From positions 1 to 6,058 of the forward strand of contig JAITGR010000173.1 of NCBI GenBank assembly GCA_031280455.1: DNA of 6,058 nucleotides, given 5' to 3'. The DNA comes from Spirochaetaceae bacterium. GTDB taxonomy: Bacteria; Spirochaetota; Spirochaetia; Treponematales; Breznakiellaceae. The notes under the pieces are model-generated. The model had not been told where the DNA came from, did no database searches, and was given only the letters and a program-made list of their open reading frames with translations. Positions 5,284-6,058 of the stretch are shown here, piece after piece. The stretch's first letter is position 1. Every line of letters begins with the position of its first letter. The position numbers were made by a program, and so were the translations under genes.

Positions 5284-6058
5284 AGGCGCTCGCGCTGCTT
5301 GTCGCGCTGCTCTGCCAGGCCGCCGTGCTGCCGGCGCTCGGCGGTAAAGAAAACGCCTACATCCCCGCGGAAATCGACCCAGAACTTATGCCCCGCGTCG
5401 GCATGGCGCCGTTTATCGCTATACCGCAGCGTCCGCTTATACAGGCCGAAGCGCAGGCGGTTCGGATACTCATTGGGCAAACGATAGCCGAAAGCGGTTT
5501 TTTTCTGGTTGAGCCTAACGAATACACCGACGAGTTATTCAGCCGCGACAACATACCGGTTACCGAAATCTACAGGCCGGAATACATCGAAAAGCTCAGA
5601 ATGTCCGCGCTGAATTTTGTCATTGCCGGTTCTCTGGAACTGATAAGCGGCCACTACCTTGTAACTGTCCGCGTGCTGGATTTGGAACGGCGCGTGTTTG
5701 GGGCGCAGGCAAGCGAGCTTTTACCTGCGGAAGGGCGCGAACTGCGGCGCGGCCTTAGGCGGCTTATTCCCCGCTTTGTTAAACAGATAGACACCGGCGG
5801 CTACAAAGTGCGCTACCCGGAAAACAGCTCCTACAATCTTGAATACGAAATAGGGCAGACGGGCCCCGCCGGCGGCATTATTTTTTTTAAGAAAGCCACC
5901 GCCAAAGACGGCTGGCGCTATTTGGAGGTCGCGCCGCCCAGCGCCGAATTTCTCGCGCCATGGGGCTTTCACGACCACGGCTTTTACGGGCCGGACGGCC
6001 TTTCGACAGAAAACGGCATAGGCGCGGGGAAAGTCAACACGGCAACCATTGTCGCGCG
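5280..6058 (+). CDS. Secreted protein with TolB-N/CsgG-like domain and GPAGG (DUF1566-associated) domain, 3' truncated
   Basis: A GTG at 5280 overlaps the preceding TGA (GTGA), with GGAAG (5271-5275) 4 nt upstream. The frame is open for 259 codons to the window end. Residues 1-20 (MKALALLVALLCQAAVLPAL) form a signal peptide, probably cleaved after LPALG. C12 is not in a proper lipobox, so lipidation is unlikely. Residues about 37-170 have the pattern of the alpha/beta domain of TolB-N, LpoB and CsgG: a strand (VGMAPFIAIP), a helix with Gln-Ala repeats, 'SGFFLVEP', then 'NFVIAGSLEL..GHYLVTVRVLDLE' (112-136). From 190 comes the treponeme-typical IGQTGPAGGIIFF (191-203), GWRYLEVAP (211-219) and GAGKVNTATIV (248-258), which usually precede or belong to a DUF1566-like region. 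A periplasmic or surface envelope role is inferred; the substrate or partner is unknown. Confidence 0.75.
   Translation, partial: MKALALLVALLCQAAVLPALGGKENAYIPAEIDPELMPRVGMAPFIAIPQRPLIQAEAQAVRILIGQTIAESGFFLVEPNEYTDELFSRDNIPVTEIYRPEYIEKLRMSALNFVIAGSLELISGHYLVTVRVLDLERRVFGAQASELLPAEGRELRRGLRRLIPRFVKQIDTGGYKVRYPENSSYNLEYEIGQTGPAGGIIFFKKATAKDGWRYLEVAPPSAEFLAPWGFHDHGFYGPDGLSTENGIGAGKVNTATIVA

Overview
The window looks like chromosomal DNA from a GC-rich, host- or gut-associated spirochaete, most likely a Treponema relative. This rests on recall of protein families, not on a search. The pointers are a secreted protein with the 'GxTGPAGGxIFF...GWRYLEVAP' signature common in treponemes, a DNA polymerase III delta-prime-like subunit with a long insertion, and the cvpA / delta-prime gene pairing. 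All complete genes lie on the + strand. A gene fragment at the left edge is divergent on the - strand, and the last + gene runs off the right edge.

Layout. (1) 1-73, minus strand: the first 24 codons of an exported protein, with a strong Shine-Dalgarno site and a signal peptide. (2) 74-360: a divergent control region. It carries a run of 15 G (124-138) lying exactly between a -35 and a -10 of the leftward gene, and a near-consensus TTGACA-N17-TATACT promoter plus a perfect 17-bp dyad for the rightward genes. (3) 361-1800: a cytoplasmic six-hairpin (trehalase/MGH1-like) glycoside hydrolase family protein. Only 21 nt later comes (4) 1822-3075: a secreted serine D-Ala-D-Ala carboxypeptidase with intact SxxK, SGN and KTG motifs. 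(5) 3076-3359: no gene; two adjoining degenerate palindromic repeat units that share TGATTAAA termini. (6) 3360-6058: a tightly packed set made of a CvpA-family membrane protein, a DNA polymerase III delta-prime-like clamp-loader subunit (8-nt overlap) and a secreted two-domain protein (4-nt GTGA overlap, truncated by the window end).

How it fits together. The hydrolase and carboxypeptidase genes look co-transcribed from one regulated promoter. The last three genes look translationally coupled, although their products act in different compartments (inner membrane, replisome, envelope). The most interesting signal is the G15 tract. It sets a 20-nt spacer between the two promoter elements of the leftward exported-protein gene, so slippage to 12 G would restore the optimal 17 nt. 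That is the architecture of a phase-variable promoter. No RNA genes, CRISPR arrays, transposase genes or convincing intrinsic terminators were seen.
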